Below are positions 8,810 through 17,209 of a DNA stretch of 64,000 nt, in pieces. The stretch is from Comamonas odontotermitis. GTDB lineage: Bacteria > Pseudomonadota > Gammaproteobacteria > Burkholderiales > Burkholderiaceae_C. The notes beneath the pieces are model-generated. The model did no database searches, had not been told where the DNA came from, and worked only from the letters and a program-made list of their open reading frames with translations. The position numbers and the translations under genes were made by a program. Location: contig NZ_JACHKZ010000001.1 in the NCBI RefSeq assembly GCF_014207855.1, positions 62,001 through 126,000 of the forward strand. Reading direction: 5' to 3'. The stretch's first letter is position 1. Each line of letters begins with the position of its first letter.

Positions 8810-9565
8810 ATGATCACGACGAAAGAATGGTTCCCCTCATCCGTTGCCAACGGCATGATGGCTTTTTTCCCCTTCTTTGGCCGTATGGGCAATGGCAACC
8901 AGCAGAACCCTGACGGCAAGAAGCGCAGCACTTCTTCCTCTATGGTTCCGATCCGCGCCCTCAGTGAACGACACCGTCCTCGCATCCTTGCCCACTTGCT
9001 GAGCCTGGACGAGCACGACCGCTACCTGCGTTTTGGCTATGCCGCCAGCGACGCGCAGATCCAGCGCTATGTAGACAACCTGAATTTCGAGCGCGACGAG
9101 ATTTTCGGCGTGTACAACCGCAACCTCAAACTCATCGCCATGGCCCATGTGGCCTATGCGCCAGCATCGTCCGACATGGAAAGCTGCGCCGAGTTCGGCG
9201 TGTCGGTACTCAAGACGGGCCGCGGTAAAGGCCTGGGCAGCCGCCTGTTTGAGCGTGCAGCCATGGATGCACGTACCAAGGGCGTACACCTCCTATTCAT
9301 CCACGCGCTCTCGGAAAACACCGCCATGCTCAAGATCGCGCGCAAGGCAGGAGCAACGGTGGAGCGTGATGGCTCCGAATCCGAGGCCTACCTCAAGCTT
9401 CCTCCCGCCCGCCTCGACACCCGCATGGCCGATCTCGTGGAAGACCAGATGGGCGAGATGGACTACCAGTTCAAAAAGCAGGCCCGCCAGTTCTGGGATT
9501 TTCTGGCCACTGTGCAAGAGGTGCGCCGGGATGTACAGGAAGGCCGCCACAAGTCAGGCCAATAA
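8810..9565 (+). CDS. GNAT-family N-acetyltransferase
   Basis: A protein of about 251 residues with a GNAT fold in the middle (roughly residues 45-195). The acetyl-CoA loop is seen in SVLKTGRGKGLGSRLFERAA. The acceptor substrate is unknown. The first about 45 residues look like an extension, with a Phe-rich patch and a Lys/Ser-rich linker, and the last about 50 are predicted helical. The start is uncertain: ATG 8810 coincides with the predicted transcription start (leaderless), ATG 8858 and ATG 8942 are alternatives, and none has a clear ribosome-binding site. A palindromic operator-like site lies in the promoter. It is followed by a strong terminator at 9583-9627. Confidence 0.85.
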   Translation: MITTKEWFPSSVANGMMAFFPFFGRMGNGNQQNPDGKKRSTSSSMVPIRALSERHRPRILAHLLSLDEHDRYLRFGYAASDAQIQRYVDNLNFERDEIFGVYNRNLKLIAMAHVAYAPASSDMESCAEFGVSVLKTGRGKGLGSRLFERAAMDARTKGVHLLFIHALSENTAMLKIARKAGATVERDGSESEAYLKLPPARLDTRMADLVEDQMGEMDYQFKKQARQFWDFLATVQEVRRDVQEGRHKSGQ

Positions 9566-9582
9566 GCCATAACTCCTAAAAC

Positions 9583-9627
9583 AATAGCTGCTGGTGCTCA
9601 TCTGCTAGGCGCCAGCAGCTATTTTTT
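9583..9627 (+). terminator. Rho-independent terminator after the GNAT gene
   Basis: A 12-bp stem AATAGCTGCTGG / CCAGCAGCTATT with a 17-base loop, followed by a T run. The stem matches the dispersed AGC-rich intergenic repeat family, so a repeat seems to serve as terminator here. Confidence 0.8.
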
Positions 9628-9883
9628 ATGAATGTGACACGGCATGGTCTTCCCTGCATTGGCAAAGGCCAATAACCAGTCGGCACGTTCATCGTTTTCC
9701 CGAGTGCCTGGCATTGCTCTCTTCTGTGAAGCGCAAATAAGAAACATTTAGTTTCAAATAAATACAACTTCAAGACCCTTTACCGCTGTCCACCTGACTA
9801 CATTGTGATTCCTCATAGGTTTAATTACATCATTTTATGGTGTTAACTAGGCCTATCACAAAGATAAATTACCAGGAGACAAC
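9628..9883 (+). other. AT-rich leader region of the subtilase gene
   Basis: No gene is seen. The stretch 9740-9880 is clearly AT-rich relative to its surroundings and presumably holds the protease promoter. A good Shine-Dalgarno sequence (CAGGAG) lies about nine bases before ATG 9884. Confidence 0.55.
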
Positions 9884-12415
9884 ATGGCGGTAGCCTATCC
9901 CTTCCCCCGTCCGCGCCACAAGCGGGCACCTCAGTGGCATTCCATCCAGCGCGCCATTTTTGTAGCGCTGGCTCCTGCGTGGGCCGCATCCGCGACTGCA
10001 CAGGTCTATACCAATTACGACGGCAGCCCCAATACCGATCTGGCTGCAGCCGCCCAGACCTGGGCCGACCACGGCGAGTTCAAAGGCGATTGGGGGCTGG
10101 GGGCCATGAACGCGCAATTTGCCTACGCGCGTGGCTTTTCGGGCAAGGATGTGAAGGTGGGCTCGGTCGATTCCGGCCTGCGGCTCAACCACGTCAAATT
10201 TGTCAACCGCGACCCGGTCGCCATCACCATCTCGGGCACGTATCTGAACAGCGGCTATCTTGTGCCGCCCACCCGTAAAGGGGCGTGGAATGCGGGCGAC
10301 GCTTTCAACGTGAATGGCGCCATCAACTACGACTTCACCAAGCCCTCGGCAGAGCGAGTCAACGACAACCACGGCAGCCATGTCTCGGGCACCATTGCAG
10401 CGGCCAAGACAGGCGATGCAACCAGCATGATGGGTGTGGCCTTCAACAGCAAGTACTACATCGCCAATACCAATGGGGCCGACGCCGCAATCTACGGCTC
10501 CAACATGGATTACAACTACTTCAAGGCTGCCTACGGCGACCTGATCGCGCAAGGCGTGCGTGTCACCAACAGCAGCTGGGGCAGCCCCGGCACGACACGC
10601 GACACTTCGACGCTCACCAGCCTGGTGCGCAACTTTGGCAAGTATTTCCTGGCCACCCACGCGCGGCTGGAGCCCGATGCGAAGGACAAGACCTGGCTGG
10701 ATGCGGTCGTTGACGTCACCCGCGGAACCCAGGCGCTGCAGGTGTTTGCGGCTGGCAATACACAGTACCCCAATGTCAACCTGCGCTCGGCGGTACCGTT
10801 CTTCAAGTCCGATATCGAAGCCAACTGGATCGCCGTGCCGGCACTGGCCAACACCGCTCCGCTGACGCTTGCCTCGTTTTCGCAGCACTGCGGTCTGGCC
10901 AAATACTGGTGCGTCTCCGCTCCAGGCAGCGGCATCCGAAGCCTCAGTGCGATCACCGAGGCCACGCAGACCACCGCCTACGCCAATTCCAGCGGCACAT
11001 CCATGGCCGCCCCCCACGTGACCGGCGCGCTGGGCGTGTTGATGGAGCGCTACCCAACCCTCTCCAACCAGGCCGTGCGTACCGTGCTGCTGACGACCTC
11101 TCGCCACCTGGGCGATGGCCCTGAAGATGTGCCCAATGCGCGCTTTGGCTGGGGTGTGCCAGATATGGACAAGGCCATGTCCGGCCCAAGCCAGTTGCTG
11201 GGCACCTTCGAGGCCCAGATTGCCGATGGCGCGACAGATGTGTGGACCAATCCGATCAGCGAAGCCGCCCTCAAGCAACGCAAAATGGACGACCAGCAGG
11301 AAATTGCCGACTGGCCCGCCAACCGCGATCTGCTGCAGAAAGAGAAATTCAGCATTCCAGCCATCACGCCCGAAGTGTTGGCTGGCTACGAAAACGCGCT
11401 GGTCAAGCTCAAGGCCATATTCGATCTGCCAGCAACGCCAGCCTCTGCCGCCGACAATCTGCGCAACGAGTTGCTGGCCGATGTGACCTACGGCAAACCG
11501 TTGCTGGCAGCACTGGAAGACCAGAACCTGTACCCCGACTGGCGTACCAATGCCACGTTCAAAACCACCTACGACAAATTTATCAACGGACGGGACCTTG
11601 CTGCCATGGCGGCTTATATCCAGTCCTACGCCAAATACAACAACATCAGTGTGGACGCAGGCCTTGCCGCTTGGCAGGCCCGTATCGACCAGTTGGCCGC
11701 CAAGACCGATGCAGATTACGTGGGCACACTGGCGAAGACCGGCGCGGGCAGCCTGACGCTGGCCGCCAATGCGACCCACACCGGAGGTACCCGCATTGAT
11801 GCCGGCAGCCTGCGCACAGGTGTGGAGACCGCATTGGCCACCAGCCAGATCGCCATTGCGAGCGGAGCAACCCTCGACATCACGGCCAGCGGCAATGCAA
11901 GCGTTGCGGGTATCCGCAATGGCGGCACCGTCAATCTGGCAGATGGCATAGCCGGCCAGACCTTGACGGTGAACGGCCCCTGGGTGGGACAACAAGGCAC
12001 CGTCAAGCTCGATCTGGCGCCTGCTGCCGCTGCCAAAAGCGCTGCGGCCACCACCAAGGCCGCCGTCGTGCCGGATACGATCGTGATCAATGGCGCTGTC
12101 AGCGGCCAGACCACGCTGAGCCTGTCCGGTCTGCAGAATATCGACCCGGTCACCCTCAACGGACTGCAACTCATCAAGAGCACGCAACCGGTGCCCGCCA
12201 ACAGCTTTGTGCTGTCCGCACCGTTGGTGATCAACGGCCAGACCTATGCCCTGCAGTCCAGCCAGGATGGCGGACTGATGCTGGCTCTGGTCACCACGCC
12301 GCCAGCCACTGCCACTGCCGTGCCTTCGCTGGGCACCTGGGCGTTGGGTATGCTGTCTGCATTGCTGGCAGGGTTTGCTGCGCTGGGCGCGCGCCGCCGC
12401 CGGGCCCAGGGTTGA
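9884..12415 (+). CDS. Secreted subtilisin-like serine protease with IPTL-CTERM-like sorting tail
   Basis: An 843-residue exported protease. A long signal peptide ends near residue 40 (ATAQ). The S8 catalytic set is complete: Asp96 in GSVDSGL, His166 in NDNHGSHVSGT, Asn292 (AAGN) for the oxyanion hole and Ser373 in SSGTSMAAPHVTG. A helical linker region (about 440-600) is followed by an autotransporter-type PATR strand repeat (about 611-645; AKTGAGSLTLAANATHTGGT). The C-terminus (about 810-843) has a VPSLGTW motif, a hydrophobic helix and RRRR, the tripartite form of IPTLxxWG-CTERM signals recognised by exosortase H. No beta-barrel translocator is present. XrtH is encoded at 46702-47256, so anchoring or release at the envelope by that enzyme is likely. 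A small secreted protein gene follows 51 bases later. Confidence 0.9.
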   Translation: MAVAYPFPRPRHKRAPQWHSIQRAIFVALAPAWAASATAQVYTNYDGSPNTDLAAAAQTWADHGEFKGDWGLGAMNAQFAYARGFSGKDVKVGSVDSGLRLNHVKFVNRDPVAITISGTYLNSGYLVPPTRKGAWNAGDAFNVNGAINYDFTKPSAERVNDNHGSHVSGTIAAAKTGDATSMMGVAFNSKYYIANTNGADAAIYGSNMDYNYFKAAYGDLIAQGVRVTNSSWGSPGTTRDTSTLTSLVRNFGKYFLATHARLEPDAKDKTWLDAVVDVTRGTQALQVFAAGNTQYPNVNLRSAVPFFKSDIEANWIAVPALANTAPLTLASFSQHCGLAKYWCVSAPGSGIRSLSAITEATQTTAYANSSGTSMAAPHVTGALGVLMERYPTLSNQAVRTVLLTTSRHLGDGPEDVPNARFGWGVPDMDKAMSGPSQLLGTFEAQIADGATDVWTNPISEAALKQRKMDDQQEIADWPANRDLLQKEKFSIPAITPEVLAGYENALVKLKAIFDLPATPASAADNLRNELLADVTYGKPLLAALEDQNLYPDWRTNATFKTTYDKFINGRDLAAMAAYIQSYAKYNNISVDAGLAAWQARIDQLAAKTDADYVGTLAKTGAGSLTLAANATHTGGTRIDAGSLRTGVETALATSQIAIASGATLDITASGNASVAGIRNGGTVNLADGIAGQTLTVNGPWVGQQGTVKLDLAPAAAAKSAAATTKAAVVPDTIVINGAVSGQTTLSLSGLQNIDPVTLNGLQLIKSTQPVPANSFVLSAPLVINGQTYALQSSQDGGLMLALVTTPPATATAVPSLGTWALGMLSALLAGFAALGARRRRAQG

Positions 12416-12466
12416 GAGGCGCCTCTGCGCCCACCCATTGAACATAGATTGATTCAGGAGACTTTG

Positions 12467-12814
12467 ATGCACATTCGCACATCCCTGGCCCTAGCGGCAA
12501 CGCTGCTGGCATCCACGGTGACCCATGCCGAAGGCTTTACCGCCTATTTCGTACAACGTATCAACAATGGGCAGTTGTCCAAGCAGGTCACCTGCGAAGT
12601 GCTGTCCATGCCCAACCCCACGGGCCTGCAGGGCGCCATCACCGCCAAGGACCAGGCCGTTGACTTTGACGGCAAGCCACTGTCTTCGGCTCTGCTGCTG
12701 GGCGACGGCTTTCCCGTAGGCGCCGATTGGGACGCAGCCAAAGGCTGCAAAAACAATGGCGTACCCCAGCCCGTACCCACGCAGCTGAGCAAAATTCCGG
12801 CAACCACCAAGTAG
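12467..12814 (+). CDS. Small secreted protein of unknown function
   Basis: A 115-residue product that I cannot assign to a family. A clear Sec signal peptide (about residues 1-21, ending THA) is followed by a mature domain of about 94 residues with two Cys (TCEVLS and KGCKNNG) that could form a disulphide. AGGAG lies six bases upstream of ATG 12467, supporting this start. It begins 51 bases after the subtilase stop with no terminator between, and a bidirectional terminator follows, so the two are probably one transcript. A role as inhibitor, chaperone or partner of the protease is possible but rests only on position. Confidence 0.75.
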   Translation: MHIRTSLALAATLLASTVTHAEGFTAYFVQRINNGQLSKQVTCEVLSMPNPTGLQGAITAKDQAVDFDGKPLSSALLLGDGFPVGADWDAAKGCKNNGVPQPVPTQLSKIPATTK

Positions 12815-12859
12815 CGCGAACGCAGCGGCACCCGTGCCGCATCACCACTACGCATATAA

Positions 12860-12905
12860 AAAAGCTGCCAGCGCCTCTGTCAAGGGCGCTGGCAGCTTTG
12901 TTTTC
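12860..12905. terminator. Bidirectional terminator between convergent genes
   Basis: A stem AAAGCTGCCAGCGCC / GGGCGCTGGCAGCTTT of about 15 bp with a short loop, an A run on the left and TTTGTTTT on the right. It can serve the secreted-protein gene (+) and the sulfatase gene (-). The stem belongs to the same AGC-rich repeat family as 9583-9627. Confidence 0.8.
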
Positions 12906-12926
12906 TGCAACACCACTGCCGCTCTA

Positions 12927-14264
12927 TCAACGCTGCGGCATGTCCTCTTCGGTGTAGCACAGGCTTACCGTTGCGTCGCCAGGAATGGCAGGCATCGTGG
13001 CATTCCAGCTTTCCCAGGCAAGCAGCATGCTGGCCAGGCGCTCTGGCATCACGGCGGCCAGGTTGGCGCGCTCGCGCTCGTCCGCCTTCAGATTGAAGAG
13101 ATAGTCGATGCCATCGACGCGCAGATACTTCCAGTCGCCATGGCGCATGGCACGCTGGCCGCGGTGGTTCATGCGCCAGAACAGCGGGCGGTCATTGCTC
13201 CACAGCGGGTCTTCCAAAAGCGCCACCAAGGATTGGCCATCCAGCGGATAGTCCGTATGGGGCTTGGCGCCACCGATCTGCAGCATGGTTGCGCTCCAGT
13301 CCATGGTCATGCAGGTCTGGCGGCTTTGGCTGCCCGGCGCAATCAGGCGCGGCCAATGCGCCACCCAGGGCACGCGGATGCCGCCCTCGGTCAGGTCCAT
13401 CTTGCCGCCCACCAGCGGCCAGTTGTCTGAAAAGCGCTCGCCACCGTTGTCGCTGGTGAAGACAATCAGCGTGTCCTCCAGCAGTCCCTGCGCCTGCAGG
13501 CCCGCCACGATGCGGCCGATGCCCTCGTCCATGTGGTGGATCATGCGGCGGTAGGTATCCACGCTGCCACCGTGCAGGTGGTAGATGGCCTGTTGGTTCT
13601 CCACCAGCTCGCGCGAGAGCGCTTCGTCGTCGCGCGTCTCCCATGGCCAGTGCGGCGCCGTGTAATGCACGCTCAGGAAGAAAGGCGTATCGCCCCGTGC
13701 GCCTGCTGCCATGCGCTCGATGTAGTCCAGCGAATAATCGGTGATCAGGTCGGTCAGGTAGCCTTGCTGCGCACGCTCGGCCTCGCCAAACCACAGATCG
13801 TGCTGGCCGTTCGCGCCGCAATGGGTGAAGTAATCCACACCGCCCGACATGGGGCCAAAAAACTCTTCATACCCTGATTTCAATGGGCTGAAATGCGGCG
13901 GATAGCCCAGATGCCACTTGCCCATCAGAGCAGTGCGGTAACCGGCTTCCTTCAACAAGGAGGGCAAGGTGGGCATCTGGGGTGGCAGGCCCAGATCCGG
14001 GTTGCCGCGCGTTGCCGTGCGGATAGGTTCTTCCAGTGCCCCGCGCAGCCGGTACTGGTAGCGCGCCGTCATCAGCGCAAAGCGCGTGGGCGAGCATACG
14101 GGCGAGTTGGAATACCCCTGCGTGAGCAGCAAGCCAGCCGCTGCCAGCGCATCGATGTTGGGAGATACGGCGCCAAAGCTGGCATCGCGCCCGCCATAGC
14201 AGCCCAGATCGGCGTAGCCCAGGTCGTCGGCCACGATAAAAATGATATTCGGTCGTTTCAACAC
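12927..14264 (-). CDS. Type I sulfatase (arylsulfatase family)
   Basis: A 445-residue alkaline-phosphatase-superfamily sulfatase. The N-terminal metal-binding Asp pair is at 13-14 (IIFIVADDLGYADLG). The sulfatase signature is SPVCSPTRFALMTARYQYR, where Cys57 should be converted to formylglycine; the C-x-P-x-R form implies an FGE-type (SUMF1-like) or other maturase, not seen here. A second metal site is suggested by FTSDNGGERFS. No signal peptide is evident, so it is probably cytoplasmic. The substrate is unknown. Its start is 127 bases after the Bug receptor gene on the same strand, suggesting uptake and desulfation of an organic sulfate ester, by inference. Confidence 0.9.
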   Translation of the reverse strand: MLKRPNIIFIVADDLGYADLGCYGGRDASFGAVSPNIDALAAAGLLLTQGYSNSPVCSPTRFALMTARYQYRLRGALEEPIRTATRGNPDLGLPPQMPTLPSLLKEAGYRTALMGKWHLGYPPHFSPLKSGYEEFFGPMSGGVDYFTHCGANGQHDLWFGEAERAQQGYLTDLITDYSLDYIERMAAGARGDTPFFLSVHYTAPHWPWETRDDEALSRELVENQQAIYHLHGGSVDTYRRMIHHMDEGIGRIVAGLQAQGLLEDTLIVFTSDNGGERFSDNWPLVGGKMDLTEGGIRVPWVAHWPRLIAPGSQSRQTCMTMDWSATMLQIGGAKPHTDYPLDGQSLVALLEDPLWSNDRPLFWRMNHRGQRAMRHGDWKYLRVDGIDYLFNLKADERERANLAAVMPERLASMLLAWESWNATMPAIPGDATVSLCYTEEDMPQR

Positions 14265-14391
14265 AGCATTCAGATCAAATCAGCCGTCCGCGCACCCCTG
14301 GTGGGTGCCTGACGTTCAAAAACAATAGCAATCAGCACCCATCTCCAGAGACTGGCCTCCAACGCCTACGGTATGGCTCTCAATATCTCCA

Positions 14392-15375
14392 TCAAGGCTT
14401 GTAGCCAGATGCCTGAATCACTGGAGCCCACTGCTGCTTGTAAGCAACCAGGCGCTGCTGCGTCTGCGCCATGTTGCTGACCACCGGGTCCAGGTAGTTG
14501 GCTGCAAACTGCTTGTGCACCTCTGGATCCTTCATCACCTTCTGGATTGCATCGCCATAGCGCTGTACCTGCGCTGCTGGCATCGCCTTGGGGGCAAAAA
14601 AGGTGTTCCAGCCTGCAGCGGCCAGATTCACGCCCGCCTCCTTCAAGGTCGGTACCTGGGGCACGGCAGCGTTGCGCGCATCGCCGCTCACCGCCAGAAT
14701 GCGCAGCTTGCCCGCGTTGTGCTGCTGCACCAGGGTATCGAGCGTATCGACCGCCACCGGCACCTGCCCACCCATCAGATCGGTCAGCAGCGGCGACGAG
14801 CCTTTGTACCCCACGGCCTCGGCCTGCACACCCGCCTGCTGGCCCAGCATCAACGCAAAAAAGTGCGGCAGGCTGCCTGTCGCGGGCACACCGATGTTGG
14901 CCTTGGCCGGATTGGCCTTGAGCCACGCCAGCAGATGCTGCATCTCCTTGACCGGAACGGCGCTTGACACCGCCACGCCAAACACATAGCTGTTCACCTC
15001 GCTCACTGCCACAAAATCCTTGTCGGCGTCGTAGCCCAGATCGCTCACCACCAAGGGCGCCACCACCATCACAGCGGGGTTGGCCAGCAACAGCATCGGC
15101 TGGCTCGCCGGGGCATTTTTGACGTACTGCGCCGCCACGCGGCCCCCTGCGCCCACCTTGTTCTCCACAACCACGCTCGCGCCGATCTTGGCCTGCAGCT
15201 TGTCACCCACGATGCGTGCCACGCGATCCGTCGCGCCGCCGGGCGGGTAACCCACGATGATGCGCAGCACCTCCTGCGCCTGTGCGGGGGCGGCCCACAG
15301 CGCAGCCGTAGTGGCCAGAACAGGCGCTGCGGCCCATGCCGCCGAGCGGCCGAGAAATTGACGGCGTTGAACCAT
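14392..15375 (-). CDS. Bug/TctC-family substrate-binding receptor with Tat-type signal
   Basis: A 327-residue periplasmic receptor of the tripartite tricarboxylate transporter family. The leader has a twin-arginine motif (QRRQFLGRS) and ends APAQAQ near residue 34. The mature start VLRIIVGYPPGGATDR is the family signature. No permease genes lie nearby. It shares a strand with the sulfatase gene and is divergent from a MarR regulator, so the ligand might be a sulfate ester or its carboxylate product. AGGAG lies about eight bases before ATG 15375. An intergenic repeat element (15423-15526) lies just upstream, inside the probable promoter region. Confidence 0.9.
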   Translation of the reverse strand: MVQRRQFLGRSAAWAAAPVLATTAALWAAPAQAQEVLRIIVGYPPGGATDRVARIVGDKLQAKIGASVVVENKVGAGGRVAAQYVKNAPASQPMLLLANPAVMVVAPLVVSDLGYDADKDFVAVSEVNSYVFGVAVSSAVPVKEMQHLLAWLKANPAKANIGVPATGSLPHFFALMLGQQAGVQAEAVGYKGSSPLLTDLMGGQVPVAVDTLDTLVQQHNAGKLRILAVSGDARNAAVPQVPTLKEAGVNLAAAGWNTFFAPKAMPAAQVQRYGDAIQKVMKDPEVHKQFAANYLDPVVSNMAQTQQRLVAYKQQWAPVIQASGYKP

Positions 15376-15422
15376 GGGGAAACTCTCCTTGAATCGTTAC
15401 AGCAATGCTGCTTGGAGCCACT

Positions 15423-15526
15423 ACCACAACCCTTGATACGTCGTTGCTTCGCCTTGTCGTACGTCTGTACTGCCCGCGGCTTCGCGCCTCGTCTCAAACG
15501 CAAATCTACGATTTGCTGGGTTGTGC
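15423..15526. repeat. Intergenic repeat, ACAACCC...GGGTTGT family, copy A
   Basis: Bounded by CCACAACCC and GGGTTGTG inverted ends. It contains the hairpin half GCAAATC/GATTTGC (about 15500-15516) and the conserved ATACGTCGTTGCTT block. It is inverted relative to the copies at 41078-41163 and 60246-60323 and is about 20 bases longer in the middle. It lies between the Bug receptor gene and the divergent MarR gene. Confidence 0.75.
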
Positions 15527-15664
15527 TAGTTGCTCTTATGTTGCCGAGGTTTTGATGACTGGCGGAAATAAGCTTGTGCCACCCGCTGCAGCTCGGTCGT
15601 GTTACCTCAATATAAAAAGCACAGGCACAATTGTTCTAATCAACTGTTCACAGGATTTACCCGC

Positions 15665-16210
15665 ATGCCGCGCCTGCCGCAGCCCGCCACCACCAGCACA
15701 CCAACGCTCGCCAATCCGCAGCAGCCGGGCGATCTGTTGATGTACCGCCTGCACAAGCTCTCGTCCGCTGCCGGGCGCCTGGTCACCCGCATGCTGGAGC
15801 GGCGCTATGGCATCACCCGGCGCGAATGGGGTGTGCTGATGTGGCTGGCGCGCGTACCGGGCCTGTCGCCTTCAGAGCTGGCCGCGCACCTGGAGCTGGA
15901 CCGCGCACGCATCTCGCGTGCCATCGCATCCATGCAAGCCAAGGGCCTACTGCACAAAGAGACAACCAGCGCCAATCGCCGCAGTGCCGCGCTGCAGCTG
16001 ACTGCTGCTGGCCAGGCCTTGCACGACGAACTGCTGCCGCAAGTGCGTGCCATCAACCTGCAGCTGCTTGCGGCGCTCGATCCCCAGCAGCAGCAACAGC
16101 TGGAGCGCAGCCTGGAGTTGTTGCAAGCGCAGGCCAGCGCATTGGAGCATGGCGATGACGCGGACACCCGCGCCATCTATCCGCCCCGCCAGTCCGGCAA
16201 GCGGCAGTAA
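15665..16210 (+). CDS. MarR-family transcriptional regulator
   Basis: A 181-residue winged helix regulator. The DNA-binding region is seen in SPSELAAHLELDRARISRAIASMQAKGLL (helix-turn-helix) followed by a wing (TTSANRRSAALQLT) and a helical dimerisation region. AGGA lies nine bases before ATG 15665; a shorter start at 15740 is possible and would remove a Pro/Thr-rich lead of 25 residues. It is divergent from the Bug receptor and sulfatase genes, the most likely target. The C-terminus is basic. The effector is unknown. Confidence 0.88.
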   Translation: MPRLPQPATTSTPTLANPQQPGDLLMYRLHKLSSAAGRLVTRMLERRYGITRREWGVLMWLARVPGLSPSELAAHLELDRARISRAIASMQAKGLLHKETTSANRRSAALQLTAAGQALHDELLPQVRAINLQLLAALDPQQQQQLERSLELLQAQASALEHGDDADTRAIYPPRQSGKRQ

Positions 16211-16283
16211 TCCACTATTAAAATATGAGCATCTTGCGCCCACCGGTCATACACGATCGGGGCATCCCCATCGCAACAAGAAG

Positions 16284-17171
16284 ATGAACGACTATCTCAA
16301 GGTACTGGCGCTGTCCTCGGCCATCTCCGTGCTCACGCCTGCCGCACTCGCCAATGCGGGCACTGCCGTTCAGCTCGTCGATGCCAAGCAAAGAACCATT
16401 GCCTTTGCGGCACCTGCCCGTCGCATCGTCTCGCTGCAACCGTCGTTCACCGAGGCCATCTGTGCGCTGGGTGGTTGCGACACATTGGTGGGTGTAGACC
16501 GTTTCTCCACCTGGCCGCAGCAAGTGGCCCTGCTGCCCCAGGTAGGCAGCCTGCGCGACCCGGATATCGAACGCATCGTAGCCCTCAAGCCCGATGTCGT
16601 GCTGGCGCGTCCCGGCCACAAGGTGGACGAGCGCCTGGAGAGCCTGGGAATCAAGGTGCTGACACTGAACGCCCAGACCTACGAAGACATGGCGCGCGAG
16701 CTGGAAGTACTGGCCACGCTGCTAGGTCGGCCCGGCGCTGGCACACGGCTGTGGCAGCAGATGCACGAGCGCATGGCGTTGCTGCGCAGCGAAATGCCCA
16801 GACAGTGGCAAGGCAAAAAGGTGTATTTTGAACTGCACAGCGGCATGGCAGCTGCTGGCGAAGCCTCGTTCATCGGCCAGACGCTGCATGGCCTGGGTCT
16901 CGTCAATATTGCCGGGCGCGATCTGCCCATGTACCCCAAGCTCGGCCCCGAATACGTGGTGCGGGCCAACCCCGACGTGATCATCACCATGGCCGACATG
17001 CCGGTGCCGCCCCCCAAGCGCCAGGGCTGGAGCAGCATTGCCGCGTTGCGCAACCAACGCTATTGCCGTATTCCCAATGCGGAGTTCGATGCACTCGTGC
17101 GCCCCGGCCCGCGCATTGATGAAGCAGCGCGGCGCATCGTGCAGTGCCTGCGGCAATTGCCTCTCCCTTAG
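16284..17171 (+). CDS. Cobalamin-type (BtuF-like) periplasmic binding protein
   Basis: A 295-residue class III periplasmic binding protein with two alpha/beta lobes joined by a helix. A signal peptide (about residues 1-24) precedes the family start RRIVSLQPSFTEAICALGG, and the pattern VGVDRFSTWP...LPQVGSLRDPDIERIVALKPDVVL is typical of BtuF-like helical-backbone metal and cobalamin receptors. It lies on the plus strand and converges on the end of the riboswitch-controlled B12 operon, so it is not co-transcribed with that operon. It is the second such receptor in the region (the other is at 26624-27610), perhaps with different ligand preference. No riboswitch is seen upstream. The ligand call is by family resemblance only. 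Confidence 0.82.
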   Translation: MNDYLKVLALSSAISVLTPAALANAGTAVQLVDAKQRTIAFAAPARRIVSLQPSFTEAICALGGCDTLVGVDRFSTWPQQVALLPQVGSLRDPDIERIVALKPDVVLARPGHKVDERLESLGIKVLTLNAQTYEDMARELEVLATLLGRPGAGTRLWQQMHERMALLRSEMPRQWQGKKVYFELHSGMAAAGEASFIGQTLHGLGLVNIAGRDLPMYPKLGPEYVVRANPDVIITMADMPVPPPKRQGWSSIAALRNQRYCRIPNAEFDALVRPGPRIDEAARRIVQCLRQLPLP

Positions 17172-17209
17172 GTACCAAGCGCAGCACCCAAGATGGTTGC
17201 TGCCCTCTT

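Noticed and set aside
9869-12472. An 867-codon open frame antisense to the subtilase gene
   Set aside because: The plus-strand frame has a signal peptide, full catalytic set and sorting tail. The minus-strand frame has no domain and no ribosome-binding site.
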